A stretch of 64,000 nt of DNA, taken from the NCBI GenBank assembly GCA_964036045.1, contig OZ038379.1:108392025-108456024 (forward strand), given 5' to 3'. The notes beneath the pieces are model-generated. The model worked only from the letters and a program-made list of their open reading frames with translations, made no database searches and was not told the DNA's origin. Of the stretch, positions 45,840 through 57,856 are shown in pieces; position 1 is the first letter of the stretch; each line of letters opens with the position of its first letter. Source of the DNA: Eutreptiella sp. 'Long Island Sound 2002' (Eukaryota > Euglenozoa > Euglenophyceae > Eutreptiales > Eutreptiaceae). The position numbers were made by a program, and so were the translations under genes.

Positions 45840-48800
45840 TTTCAAAACTCCGTTGCTGAGTGCTATAGCCGTTTTGTGGCCAGTTCAGACCACAAGGCGG
45901 TTATCGCTTCACTGTCCGCTAAGCCTACCAAACAGGGGAAGCGACTCAGAATTCCCACGGCTTTCCTCTCTTCGGAGGAAACCCTCCAACAACTACAGAC
46001 TGAATTGCAATCCATTGACACCGAAGGTTATTCCAAGTGGGCAGACGGTATGGAATGTATCAAAACAGCAGCTTTTTCTTATGAGAAGGCCAACAGAGCT
46101 ACAAGCATCACGGAATTACAATCTCTATTGATGGTTTCTTCCACACATCACCTTTCTGAGGAAGCCTGGCGCTACCTCAAGGATCACGGGTACACCCCCT
46201 CATCCGCGAAAGCGGCCTACCAAATTTTAGCAGCTCTGGCCGAACGGTCATACAGCGACCGTTCTGGGCAGCAGGCTCTAGATAAGCTTGAAACTACTCT
46301 ACACGACCCACACCATTTCCAACCATGGCGCCGCCGCCAAGAAATCTGGCGACTCACCAAGCAGCTACAGTTCAAACGAAAACTATACTCTTTGCGCAAT
46401 AGGTTTGGCCAGCTTCTGCCCGACCCTGAATCCATGGTCTCTGAAATTGTCACCTACTGGCAACAAACAATGAATTCCTCCGGAAAGTCCCAACCGGAGG
46501 TAGTGACTTACCTCGAAAAAATTTGTCATGGTAAAAACACAGCATTGATGGCAAAAATGCTGATACAACCGCTGTCACTGGACCTAGTGCACGCTGCGCT
46601 GGAGTCCTTGAACGGCACATCAGCGCCGGGAATCGATGGGGTCCAAGTATCCATCTACAAAACCTTTTCGGATTTCTTTTGCCCTATTATGCTCGACATT
46701 TACAGGGGCATTCTGTCCTCTAACACACTCAACAGTGATTGGTCACTGGCCCTCCTAAATCCCATTCCAAAGGGACTTGGGACTGCTTCGGTCCACAACT
46801 TGCGGCCCTTAGTTCTACAAAACACGTCACACAAATGGGTGGCAGCCATCCTGGCCCTGCAACTCAGAGATTACATTGACGCCCTCACCCCTATTCAACA
46901 ACGGGGTTTCATCAGGGGGCGATCAATTTTCACGAACCTCTGGCATACTTTTGGCTCTTGGAACTCCCCGGGGGACGCCCTGTTTTGCCCCATAGATTTC
47001 AAAAAGGCGTTTGACTCTGTTTCACACGAGTACACTCGCACGTTCCTGAACCTTATGCAACTACCAGACAGTCCAGTTTCCCTCTGCCTACTACTGTTTA
47101 CAGCACCGATCTGCGTGCTTGTTCGTGATCACATTTATGGTGACCACAAAATCTTTTCTTGCTCGGGGGTCCGATAAGGATGCCCCTTCTCACCATCTGT
47201 ATTTGCAATGCTCATTTCCCCCATTATCCATAAACTTATGGATTTGTCTGTCCACGTGCCAGTTCTGCTTTACGCAGATGATTTAATCATCATCATCGAC
47301 TGCGACCCTGCCACAGGAGTGCGGGTTTTCCTTTTCGTCTGGAGCAGGATTCAAGAATTCTCGGAAGTCACAGGCTTGTTCACAAACCTGGATAAGTTCA
47401 ACATTCTGCTCAAGGGGCAATGGGATTCCGTGCACAGGGTTCAACTCCTGAGCACAGGCCTCAAAATAGTCGAAAAATACAAGTATCTGGGTATTGTCCT
47501 TGGAGCTACAACAGCGGAAGAGGCCTATGGACCAGCATTAAGGAAAGCTATAGGACGTGCGGTTTCCAGGCAGGTGTGGTCCCTCCCGCTCGCTGATCGG
47601 GTGGAACTTCTCCAAAGCTGGATCCTCCCTCTGCTAGTCTACCCAGCCCGTGTTGTCTATCCCACCGACAACGTCATCGCAGCGGTTAAAACTATGTACC
47701 GGGCGCCCTTAAACTCAGCAATTGGGGCATAACGCTCCACATCCTGTCTCACAGCAAAGACCAGGGGGGATTGCAACTGGCCCCCCCTGACACCTTTTTG
47801 CTTTGGCGGTTTTCTACTATTTTTATCCGTCACAGCTACAAAGCTGAGGTCATTCCCAAATGTGTCACTGATTCCTATGAGCGTTTTGCCAATGAGTACA
47901 GCATAGTTACATCCCCGTCCATGCTCCACACTTTTCAAATGGGGAGCAATGTTGTTTGGCATAAAATGCCTTATCTCGCTTGGAGCGCTCGGGCATACTC
48001 ACTTGTCACCTCTAAAGCTACTTTCAACCGTCTCGAAGCACTATCGTACGACATCCCACTTTGGCATAAGAAACTGTTCTCCAAGTCTGCATCCCTCACG
48101 TACTTTTGCCCCCAGCTTATCCGGCAGGGGATCACTACGGTGGGAGATTTAATCACTGACAGCACACATATTTCGCAGATCGCGCCCACTTGGGCCCCCA
48201 TTTATCAACAGTGCGTATTTCATTATGACCCCTCGAATCCCAGCCAGGCACCCACGGCACCACCTCCCCGTCCTGTTCCGGGAGCGGATGTTTGGTCACA
48301 CTGGACCACGAAATCCATGGCCTTGTTTCTTTGCTCCTCTACCTCTCTTGCACCAAGGCAGCCGCCTGCGGTGTGGAAGGCCTTCAACTCTTTGAATGTT
48401 CTTGCACAACATAAAGACTTCATCAGACAATTGCTATGGCTCCGCCTTCCTGTGGGGGAGCGACAAAAGGAATGGAAGCCGGATGATGTGTGGTGCCCAA
48501 TTGACGGTGAGCTAGAAACAATTGACCACGCGCGCGCGGAGTGCTCCCTACTCAAAGCCGCCTTCAACACTATTGCAAAATGCCTTCCCACGGCCCGTGC
48601 TGAGGAATGTCCAACAGCCCTACTTTCTTCTTCCCTGCAGTTTTCTTTCCAGTGCCCGTCAGGCTTCCTGGCTTGGGCGACGGTATATGCCAACTGGCAA
48701 GTCCGACAAAAGAAAAAACATCAACGCCAATATGCTGCTACCTGGTCCCGCTTTGTTTCTATTTGGATAGCCACCTTGAAACTGTGGGCTACCTGTCCTT

Positions 48801-49705
48801 TGAATATTCCTATTTCCGATCACGACCTGCATCTTTTCATCAGAGCACTACAATCGCTACTCCATGATGGAGTGCTGCAACACCCCCACCTACGTGTCAC
48901 ACCCCCCACCCCCCCGCCCAGCAAAAAACAACAAAAAGAAACAGCGCGCCGACTGCGCAAACAACAACGGGGGGCGGAGCTGGAAGGAGTTTTCGACACC
49001 CTCACCGCGGACGGAAACACCCTAGTCTTCACAGTTGGGTCATCCGCCGAAACGGAAGGCGTGGGCCGGGTAGCAGGATATGGCATCTACGCGCATCCTG
49101 ACATCACCATTTCTGCATATGTCCCAGTTCACTTCCGACAAACAAACAACACGGCAGAACTCCTGGCCGTGATTCGAGCATTACAAATCTTTACTTTTGG
49201 TAAAATCGCAGTTTGCACGGATAGTGAGTACGTCTTCCTAGGAGCCACAGGCGCGGCACGCCGGTGGAAACTCAGGGGATGGACGGGAAGCAGTGGCCCG
49301 GTTTCTAATGTTCCCCTATGGGAACTTCTTCTTGACACCCTCAGCACACACACAGGCTCCATCAAGTTTATTAAAGTGCCGTCCCATGTGGACATCCTAG
49401 GGAACAACGAAGCGGACAGATTGGCAGACCATGGAAGGCTCTCCCACCCTAGGTGTCTGGTACTCAAGACTCCGTCACGTGATTTCACCGTGACCACTTA
49501 CACTCCCCCCATCAAGCGTCGGCGCAGGAACACTGATGCCGAGCTGGACTCGGTTGTGCAAGTTTTGAATTTTTCCCCCCACAAAGACGCGCCGGACAGT
49601 CAGGCTATGGACGCGTTCACGGATCTCTCCCGCAGGACTGACCCTGAACTACTCCAAGGCGATTGGTCCCCACCAGTGTCTGATTACAGTTCTCTTGAAT
49701 TTTGA
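45840..49705 (+). pseudogene. 5'-truncated LINE: endonuclease end, RT, RNase H
   Basis: The first recognisable motif is ASSDHKAV (about 45880), the final SDH block of an apurinic-type endonuclease, so most of that domain is missing, as in 5'-truncated LINEs. The RT has GIDGV, FRPL-like NLRPLVLQN, RGFIRGRSI, IDFKKAFDSV (about 47000) and YADD at 47271-47282. A TAA at 47175 replaces the Gln of the universal RQGCPLSP motif. A one-base shift near 47725 leads to the second frame, with a C-terminal WCP...HARAEC zinc-like motif (about 48500) and RNase H (about 49010-49440) with TAELLAVIRAL, VCTDSEYV and GNNEADRLAD. The first RNase H Asp is Val (TVGSS instead of TDGS). RNase H-bearing LINEs occur in several plant, algal and protist lineages. 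Confidence 0.92.
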
Positions 49706-49775
49706 TCCCACATGGCTTTGTTCCACACAGGGTCCACACCGTGTCACCGCCCCACGCCACCCATATGGCATGGGA

Positions 49776-49850
49776 GGCAGTGTGGCATAGTGGTTACCAT
49801 CGTCGACTGTTGTCGCAGAGATCGCCGGTTCGAACCCGGCCTGTAGCAGT
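49776..49850 (+). repeat. tRNA-like sequence (probable SINE head or tRNA pseudogene)
   Basis: Pol III A box TGGCATAGTGG at 49783-49793 and B box GGTTCGAACCC at 49827-49837, with a perfect T stem GCCGG/CCGGC. The anticodon stem does not pair and the acceptor stem is weak, so it is not a functional tRNA. It lies about 80 bp after the LINE stop and could be the head of a SINE. Confidence 0.6.
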
Positions 49851-50102
49851 GCTCCCCCCCACCGGCCTCGCCCGACCGGGGACTGGGGCCCCTCCCGCTT
49901 TTCCACCTATTTTTCGCTATGGCCATATCAATCTCCTCCTACCGGGCAGCATCAGAATTGTGCACATATGCTAAATAGGAAAAATCTGCCCAGCCACCTG
50001 CAGCAGCGCGCCCCGCCACCGCCCACGCCCGATGGGAGGCTGCCACCCCACCCGTTGCTTGCCTTTGCCCGAGCCGCCGCTCTGCTTGATCGGCGGCTCG
50101 GG

Positions 50103-50168
50103 CAGTGGGGTTCGAACCTGGGACCAGCGACGTTGGTGCAGGGTGCTTCCACTGAAGCACATGGCACC
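50103..50168 (-). repeat. tRNA-like sequence on the minus strand
   Basis: Read in reverse there is an A-box-like TGCTTCAGTGG (50159-50149) within a GTGCTT/AAGCAC D-arm hairpin, and a B box GGTTCGAACCC (about 50118-50108). The anticodon arm is not convincing. It lies about 250 bp from the plus-strand tRNA-like sequence and faces it. Confidence 0.5.
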
Positions 50169-50863
50169 ACACCCATACTATGACACAGCAAACAAGCAGC
50201 CGGCACGACACAAATGCACATTTGCTTCTTTCTTTGTATGTGCTTCCCTCCACAGTGAAACTAAACAGCCTCAAGTCAAAGGAAGGCCGAATGAGTGCCA
50301 TGCTTTGCACCAGAGACTTGGGAGCGTATGGTTTATATACCGCCCGTTTTCTTAGGGCGCCGCTTATATTGAAGGGTCCACTGACCCGGCACAATTGATT
50401 GCAGGTTCGCAGTGCCTACTGCTCAACGCCAGTACTACCCACAACTGTACATACCAACATGAGATGTACATGGATGGTGGAGCACCCCAACCAAGAAGGG
50501 GACAAGCTGTGTTCTCTCACGATTGTGAACATCTGGACTAATGGCTGAAAGTGTCTATGGCGGGGACATTCAGTCTATCAGTACCGACCATTGATCCCTT
50601 TGACAAACTAACCTGTCGCATGACGGTGGTGAAGGTTGCGCGCCTGTATCTATTTTTCGCCAACCGCTGGCAGGTTGGCCCACCTGTGGCTCATCTATTC
50701 CTTCCCTCTGCCGCACGTGTGGAATGCCGCTTCAGCACGCCGGAGCCCTGCATGCGGTGTAATATATTCCTACTCTGTGTCTTTAATCCAGATAGGTCCA
50801 GGTTCCCAATGGCGGCCATGCCGCCAGTTGTGTGTGGCCGGTGGTGACAGGGTGTGACAGGGC

Positions 50864-51179
50864 GGGGCCGCGCGCTCCCGCCCGTCAGATGGTTGTTCGA
50901 ATTAAATTGTGCCCGTGTCTTGAGGGCAGGGAGGATCCAGAGAATCAGCCAAATCAAGGTTTCCCCAGAAACCCAAGTTTGGCATCACTGCCTCTCTTGT
51001 CCATAGTGTGCAGTGTATTTTCCACCCACACACCCACCCCCCAACCCGCACCCTCTGAGACTGATCTACTTACAGTGCACTCGCACACCGGGGCCGCGGG
51101 CTCCCGCCCGTCAGATGGTTGTTCGAATCAAATTGTGCCCGTGTCCTGAGGGCACGGAGGATCCAGAGAATCAGCCAAA
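50864..51179. repeat. Pair of 90-bp direct repeats
   Basis: Copies at 50864-50953 and 51090-51179, starting GGGGCCGCG and ending CAGCCAAA, differ at only a few bases and are separated by 136 bp. No ORF spans them convincingly. The 50169-50863 stretch before them holds nothing that I recognise. Confidence 0.85.
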
Positions 51180-51410
51180 CTTAGGAAAAAAAAATTTGTT
51201 ACTAAGTAAGTGGGGTTTCTACTCAGTTGCGAAACTTAGTTTAAAAAACCTTTTTTTTTTGTACTAAGTAAAGAACTTAGTAGAAAAAATTTTTAGTAAG
51301 TAAAAAACTTAGTAGAAATTTTTTTGTTGTACTAAGTAAAAAACTTAGTAGAAATTTTTTTTGTTCTTATTAAGTAAAACACTTAGTAGAAAAAAACTTT
51401 ACCGAACTTT
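51178..51410. repeat. AT-rich ACTTAGTA array, left of the Mutator-like gene
   Basis: Repeated AAAAACTTAGTAGAAA and TACTAAGTAA words. The complementary orientation (CTACTAAGTTTTA) dominates at 54466-54578, so the two arrays form an irregular inverted pair around the transposase. Confidence 0.65.
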
Positions 51411-51416
51411 TACCGA

Positions 51417-51897
51417 AGCTCTGCAGCGGTGGGGATCCCCGCGATGGCAGGGGTGGCGTAACCACCTTGCCTAGTTGTGGGCCACTTCTGGTTTTGCCCC
51501 CCGCTGTGAAGCGGTGGGGATCCCCGAGACGGAAGGGGTGACGTAGCCACTTTGCCCAGTTGTGGGCCACTTCTGATTTCTCCCCCGCTCTGAAGCGGTG
51601 GGGATCCCCGAGGCGGCAGGGGTGGCGTAGCCACTTTGCCCACAAGTGGGCCACTTCTGATCATCCCCCCCCCCCCGCTCTACAGCGGTGGCGATCCCCG
51701 AGACGGCAGGGGTGACGTAGCCACTTTGCCCACTTGTGGGCCACTTCTGATTCCCCCCCCGCTCTGAAGCGGTGGGGATCCCCGAGACGGCAGGGGTGAC
51801 ATAGCCACTTTGCCCACAAGTGGGCCACTTGTGATCTTGCCCCCCGCTCTGAAGCGGTGGGGATCCCCGAGACGGCACGGGTGACATACGAGGGGCC
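51417..51897. repeat. Tandem repeat of about 85 bp, five copies plus a partial
   Basis: Units start near 51417, 51502, 51586, 51676, 51761 and 51845, each with GCGGTGGGGATCCCCGAGAC and GCCCACAAGTGGGCCACTTC, both containing short palindromes. It abuts the open frame of the transposase. Related words (GGGGATCCCC, GGCCCACTGTGGGCC) recur in the MITE near 58800. Confidence 0.92.
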
Positions 51898-51900
51898 TGG

Positions 51901-54191
51901 TTGCATGGAGGTGTTCAAGAAATCATTCAAACAGAGTATTTTCAACATCGAAAAACCCCCATGGAAATCGCTGATACACTGCAAACGAAGAAGAAAATGT
52001 GCACTGAGTACACCCGCAACCGCCTACAGGAGAAAATACGGTGGCATTTGCAAGGGGCTCGCCGAAAACACTATGGGGGGGGCGTGAATATGACAATAGG
52101 GGAGTTTACACAAACGCTAGACGCATGGCCAAGAAGTAGCGACTCTCCCGACGAGGTGATATTGTTGGATTATCGCCTCACCCCCTTCATGTCAGTTGTT
52201 TTTACCACAAACTGTATCTTGGAGACTGCACGGTTAATATATGCTGAGCAGCAGCAAATGGGGATTCCTCCCTGGTGCTGGCTTGATGGCACAGGTACGG
52301 TCATATGGCAACGCACACGTGTTTTGCTTCTTGGTGGCCTTACAGCCGACCACACCACTGCGGTATTTGTATTCAGCCTCGCCGAGAGAGAAAAAAAAGA
52401 GGCATTGCACTTCACCTTGCAAACCGCCAAGAACGCCATGGAAACCCGCTCTCCGGGGTTCAAATGGGATTTGGGCATGTTTATGAGCGACGGTGCAGAT
52501 GAAATGATCAACGCAGCCCGCGCCGTGTGGCTCACTATTCTATGGCTTTTGTGCTACTGGCATGCACAAAAGAACATGAGGGAGCATCTAAAAGAGAATG
52601 TTGCGGACAAGGACTTTCGGCCAGAGGTGCATGCAAACCTCCGAGACCTGCATCTCAGTAGGAGCACACTTGTTTGGCAGGTGGGTTGGGTTGCATTGGA
52701 GGACCACTATTCGGCAACGCCCCACTATTTGGACCATTCCGTCTGAAATTGTTGTCACAACACCCTGTACTGATAGCCATGCAACATCTCATACTGGGTG
52801 TCGCCCTGCAGAACAAATCCTTGCTAATGTGTGCAAGGCACTCAGTGATATCCATGGCTCGTTTCGCCCATCCTTGGCAGAGGTCGAGGCATTGCTTGGT
52901 GACGATTGGGGGCCGCCACTACATGCCACGGTTCCAGGTCCATTGGCTCAACAATATGAGTTCGAGGCACGCCATTTCAGGGACCTCACCTCCGAGAGCT
53001 ATGTCACAGACTGTGCTCAAATTGTGGTGTATTACTGGTGGGCAGCCCAGACCGCTCTCAGTGCAGATTGGGACACAATGGGTGTGGCATGGGCAGTCCG
53101 TGATTCGTTGTGGAATGCGTCCCGTGCCATTCCACAACGCCGACAGGCGTTGGTTGAAGCATGGGCATGTAGCACTTTGAAACGCGCGTCCATTGATATG
53201 TCTTTTGCACCACCGTTGATTGTGGCGCAGGTATATAATTCGGGCAATTCCCATCGGGTGCTCCGCTTGTTGTTGATTGCCCCAACCTGTGAATACCTTT
53301 GCCTTAAGTTTGACCCCGTACTTGACAAGCCACACATTGTTGGGGCAAACAAGGAGGAGTTGGTTGTTGTGGATAAGCTTGCGGAGCGAGAAGGCATCCA
53401 ACCACAATAGCGGAGGAAGTGGGCAACGTTTTTTGTATGCTTTCGGTTCCCTTGCATTTGCAATTGCACCCCTGTATTCCATCTTCATCAAGCAGGATGA
53501 TAGTGTCAGTTGCCATCCGGCATGTCTGTTGATGTTGCATTGCGCCTTGTCTAGACGTGTTGTCAAAGGCGAATTGCAAGTGCCACAGGATATATTGTGG
53601 TTATTGCGTGAGATGGCACAAGCTACTTTGTACTGCAGTGGTTCCAAGTTGGCCCCCACACCCAGGACCCAGGCAATGCATTGGGAGGTGTCTCGGTTGT
53701 ACCCCACGCCCAAATCTGCAGACCCCCCGGACACATGCTTTTTTTGCGATGGCACACCCGCCATAGCGTGCCAGGAATGTAAGGTTCTTCATTGTACCTT
53801 CCATACCACTGTCTTGTGTCCATCTGAGATTTGTGTAGGATTGCCCCAATTCTGGGCGGCCAACGTTGCTACTGCTGTTGTTGCTTTTGCTGCAGTTACT
53901 GCTGCCAATGCCACTCATGCCACTCCTGCCAATGCCAATGCCACTGATGACACCCGTCCCGGTGTGTGGATCTGTCGGATTCGGAAGTGGTATGCGTTGC
54001 CTCCTCAATACCCCCAAAATGCTGATGGTCAATTAGAAAATGACCAAGAATTTTGCAAAAAGGTGCATTTGGAAAAGAAAACAGATCTCTTTGAGAGATG
54101 CAAGCTGAATCCCACACCGAGAGGCAAGCCTCACTATAGAGATACTAAGGCCGACTTGATCTTCAAGCGTGTCTTTTGTAACTACTTGTAA
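51901..54191 (+). pseudogene. Mutator-like (MULE) transposase, frameshifted
   Basis: Three overlapping frames (51901-52746, about 52740-53410, about 53360-54191) together read like one protein. The first has CWLDGTGTV (about 52275), a hydrophobic GGLTADHTTAVFVFSLAE strand pair, FMSDGADEMINA (about 52480) and LLCYWHAQKNM (about 52548). These are the first Asp region, the second Asp and the C-x2-H block of MULE/transposase_mut DDE domains. The last frame carries a B-box-like CFFC...C-x2-C-x4-C-x2-H cluster (about 53740-53800). The gene has at least two shifts and no Met-rich start context, so it is probably dead. The MULE call rests on motif order only. Confidence 0.7.
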
Positions 54192-54204
54192 GTAGTTGGC
54201 CCCA

Positions 54205-54359
54205 CCTTCCCTCCCTCCTCTGTGCATGCATGCATACAATACTCAACCCTCTTTGGTGAAGTGGTTGTGTGATCCCTCCCTCCTCTGTGCATGCATGCAT
54301 ACGGTACTCAACCCTCCTTGGTGAAGCGGTTGTGTGATTCCTCTCTCCTCCGTGCATGA
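54205..54359. repeat. 64-bp tandem repeat, about 2.3 copies
   Basis: Units with CTCTGTGCATGCATGCATAC and CTCAACCCTC.TTGGTGAAG repeat with a 64-bp period directly after the transposase frame. Confidence 0.85.
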
Positions 54360-54465
54360 TGGTTTGGCCCGGGTGGGGCGCCACTAACACAAGAAGCCGG
54401 GAATCAACCTACCTACCATCAAAGTGTGCAGTTTTTTGTGCAATTTTTTTTCAACAAAATTTTGT

Positions 54466-54578
54466 CTTTTTACTTAGTAAAAAATTTTTTTAAATTTTTT
54501 TTGCTTAATTTTACCTCAAATCTACTAAGTTTTACCACATTTTACTAAGTTTTACCTCGTCATGTACTCAGTTTTACC
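54466..54578. repeat. AT-rich TACTAAGTTTTA array, right of the Mutator-like gene
   Basis: Counterpart, in inverted orientation, of 51178-51410. Probably a degraded terminal region. Confidence 0.6.
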
Positions 54579-54626
54579 AAATACCCACAATACAGTCTAT
54601 GTTGTTCCTATCGCAAACGTCCTTAA

Positions 54627-54697
54627 CATAGTTGAGCGGTAAAACACTTGACTAACAACTCGACGACCTGAGTTCGATTCCCGTGCCAGTCTTCGTA
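54627..54697 (+). repeat. 71-bp tRNA-like direct repeat, copy 1
   Basis: A box TAGTTGAGCGG and B box AGTTCGATTCCC with a CTAACAA anticodon-loop-like stretch (AAC, Val-like). The anticodon and T stems pair poorly, and no acceptor stem forms in this copy. Identical to 54956-55026. Confidence 0.6.
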
Positions 54698-54955
54698 CTG
54701 CAACTGTCGAATAGCCGCTTGTCCTCGCGGCGATTACAACGACAGCTTAATCCGAGGCACTTAAATCAAGAAGAGACAGGAGCGAGCAAAGCCGCGACGA
54801 CCAAGGGGGATGGTGCCCTACAATACACCACCGGACTGAGACAGAACAACGGACGACGAAGCGAGGAAGGGGATATCAACACACTGGGGGCAAGTGGCAG
54901 AGCCTAAGAGATTGGGTGGTGCCGCGCCAACAGCATGTGTTATTTATCCCTGGAG

Positions 54956-55026
54956 CATAGTTGAGCGGTAAAACACTTGACTAACAACTCGACGACCTGA
55001 GTTCGATTCCCGTGCCAGTCTTCGTA
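54956..55026 (+). repeat. 71-bp tRNA-like direct repeat, copy 2
   Basis: Identical to copy 1, 329 bp downstream. Here CTGGAGC just upstream can pair at six of seven positions with GTGCCAG near the 3' end, giving a plausible acceptor stem, so this copy may be the more complete one. Confidence 0.6.
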
Positions 55027-57856
55027 GTGTGTGCTACCATGCCGCCTACTACTGGCCAAACGTTAGGAAACTGGGAAGCTAATTAATTCTGGGGTAGGTC
55101 GTGCGCATAAAGTTAGTCCCACGCAAAAAACATTGATTACAAGAGAAATTAATTCTAGCCCGGCAATCAAAAGGTACAACGCAAAGTTCCAAATAGCTAC
55201 AAAAAATTGAATTAATCCTACGCATGAAGTCACGGGTATATCTCGTTGCAGGTACCACAATTTTTGGTCTCTTTTGTGTGTTTTTCTAGACTTGAGGAAG
55301 TATATGTGCATCACGGCCCCCATTTTGCCAATATGTGCTTCATTCACCCCTCAGCCCTTTTCAATCAGCTTATCGCTAGCATGCACATGTACCAACCTCA
55401 TCCTTTTTTGGGCTGTGAGATTTATCGTTGCTAGACCAAAACGGCCTCGCTGGTAGGGTGTGTTGGCCGAGGGTAGGGATGTGGTCCATGGAGTGGAGTG
55501 GATTGTTGTTAACCCCTAAGACCACTGCATACTTGCGTGAAAAATGGGTGTAGTACATTGGCAAATGACACGTCTACTAAAGTGCGCGGTGTGGGGCCCA
55601 GTGCGACTGAGGCACCCTCTTTGCCAACCAATTTGGGTTGTGTGGCCTCGTAGTCATGTGAGTTCTGCACCATGCCCCTCCCAAGCTTCCCGACACTCAG
55701 TCACCCCATCAAAGCCCCCCTTCTTCCCCCACACGGGCTCCATAATGAGGCGGGGTGACTAGCTGTGTCGTACATGTGGCCTACAAAATTATGATGCCTG
55801 GGTACGATGCCCACTCCGCCGCCGGTCAAAATATTAACTCCGACAGCTTTGCAGGATAGGGATAAAGTACAGCGGCAAAGAGAATCCACCATGCAGCTAC
55901 AAGACGGGAAGGCTCCATGAGAAGAAGCACACAATGAAACCAGGAGACTAGATTTGCCCCCATTGCGGAAATCATACTAATGCCCAGCGCACAAGGGGAA
56001 TGCCGTGCATGCAATGCGCACGCAGTGCAAAGCCTTATATGTCGGCAAATGCTTGAACCCTAGTTTTGGCCCCTTGGGGGAGCACCTGACGCGGCACGCG
56101 CGTGGCGTGTACGCGGTGCCAAGGGCCATACGAGGGGTAGTGAACCTGGCGCCGAATACAAAACTGTGTGAGGTACAACAAGATGCGAACTTGCGAAGGG
56201 TAGTCCCATTGCCCCTCCAAATATTGCGATAGCTGTTGTACCCACGGGATCTTAACCGTAATGCACCCCACGGAAACGAACGCTGGGTCCGACAATATTG
56301 TAGCCCAACGACAAGTTTCGTCCCACACCAACCGCTACCTTAGACTTGTTCCGGGGCTGAGCTTCGAGGGCACGATCTTCAAAGTGCAACAATCGAAATT
56401 TCTTACGCGCCTCGTCTTGCCCAATCTAGCGCGGATGTTCAATGGACAACAACAAACGACATTTCCTACTCAAGAGTATCACGGATCGGGCCCAAACCCA
56501 GACGAGGGGCCCCCGGGGTAGGAACTGTGGGTGCTTGGGTGGGCCAGAAGGCTGAATCTCCACCCCATGTGCCCCCTCATTTGTTGGTTGTTATCTTGTG
56601 GGCTTTGCGGATTTGTTGTGATAGCAGACAGGCGGCAAGCGATCTTGGGTGAGTTTCCTAGCAGGTGCACGCATTGCGCACGCAGTGCCCACACAGTGCA
56701 ACAACTTGGCCAAGGTGTCACACATGTGCGATGCGCAACTGGCAAGCGTGTCCCAAAACCTACTTAGCGCGAGCAGTCGGCACCCTCGCCGCTGCCGGAT
56801 GACTAGGGCCACTGCTATTATAGGTACGGGATTGGATGACGCCCCAGTTGTTCCGTTCCTCCGGGCATCCGATGCACTGGTGCACTTTCACTCTTCGCCC
56901 ACATTGGCGACCACACATATAAATGCCGCCCACTGCACTGCACACATGCACAAGTGTATAACGAAATGCCAGCTCACGTATCCTGAGCACTGCGAATGAC
57001 CGAATAGTTACCAAGTCCCAGCATTACATGCACATCACATCCACACTGTTCAATTGCCATTCCGGCGTGGCAGATCGACTACACTACTGTATGAAGGAAT
57101 GACACATGTTATGCCAACATGCCGCATGGACCTCTAATCCGCTCAGTTACTGAGTGTGCCTGTGCTGTACATAAATGGACGTTCAGCTTTCCGGGGTTCT
57201 CCCGAGTACACTCAATGACACCTTGAGCGCCAGGAACCGAAAAAAAAAAGAAGCTTTAGTTTAGCCATGGCAGGAGTGTGGTGCGGACAGGCAGGCAGCA
57301 AGTGCCTTGCCTCGGCTCGCATCGCATTGTCTTGGATCATAACTCAATGTTTTGCTTATCCCTTTAGGGTGCAACTCGCCTGCACTATATGGCGCACAAG
57401 TCTCGCGCAGCCATTTCAATCGTTGCATGCTGTCCTACTGGTAGAATTCAATCCCTTATCGGTGATTTGCATTTCCTTTATGTCTTTTGGTGGACCGGGT
57501 TGGACGGTTGGACAGAGCTACGGTCGGATAAGCTATGCTAAACAAGGACTCCGTATGTAGCAGTGGGGTATAGTGTGAATCGAGTGCGTGGGGAGGGGGG
57601 ACAACATCGTATCCGCAACACATCCAAGATTGGATGAGAGTAGTGCTGCTAGATGGCCAATTTTAGCACGCACACAAAATCCAACAAGAAATTCCTCCTT
57701 GGAGAGCATCCCTTGCTATTTACCTCACTATGTTAGCACCAACGAAAAGGGTTGGTTGCTTGGCACCGAGGCCTCAGCATGGCTCCGTGGGTTGGGGGTC
57801 AAAATTTGGTTGGCCCATAGCTGCCACTATGCATCAGTCTAGACGTAGGTCCTACA
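55027..57856. other. About 2.8 kb without an assignable gene
   Basis: Only short ORFs. A possible zinc-ribbon segment (CPHCGNHTNAQR...CMQC, about 55953-56020) follows an AG acceptor-like site on the plus strand but has no supporting neighbours. Nothing else is recognised. Confidence 0.4.

Noticed and set aside
49776-49850. A functional tRNA gene
   Set aside because: The anticodon stem does not pair and the acceptor stem is weak.
51417-51897. A CRISPR-like array
   Set aside because: Repeats are contiguous, without unique spacers, and the context is eukaryotic.
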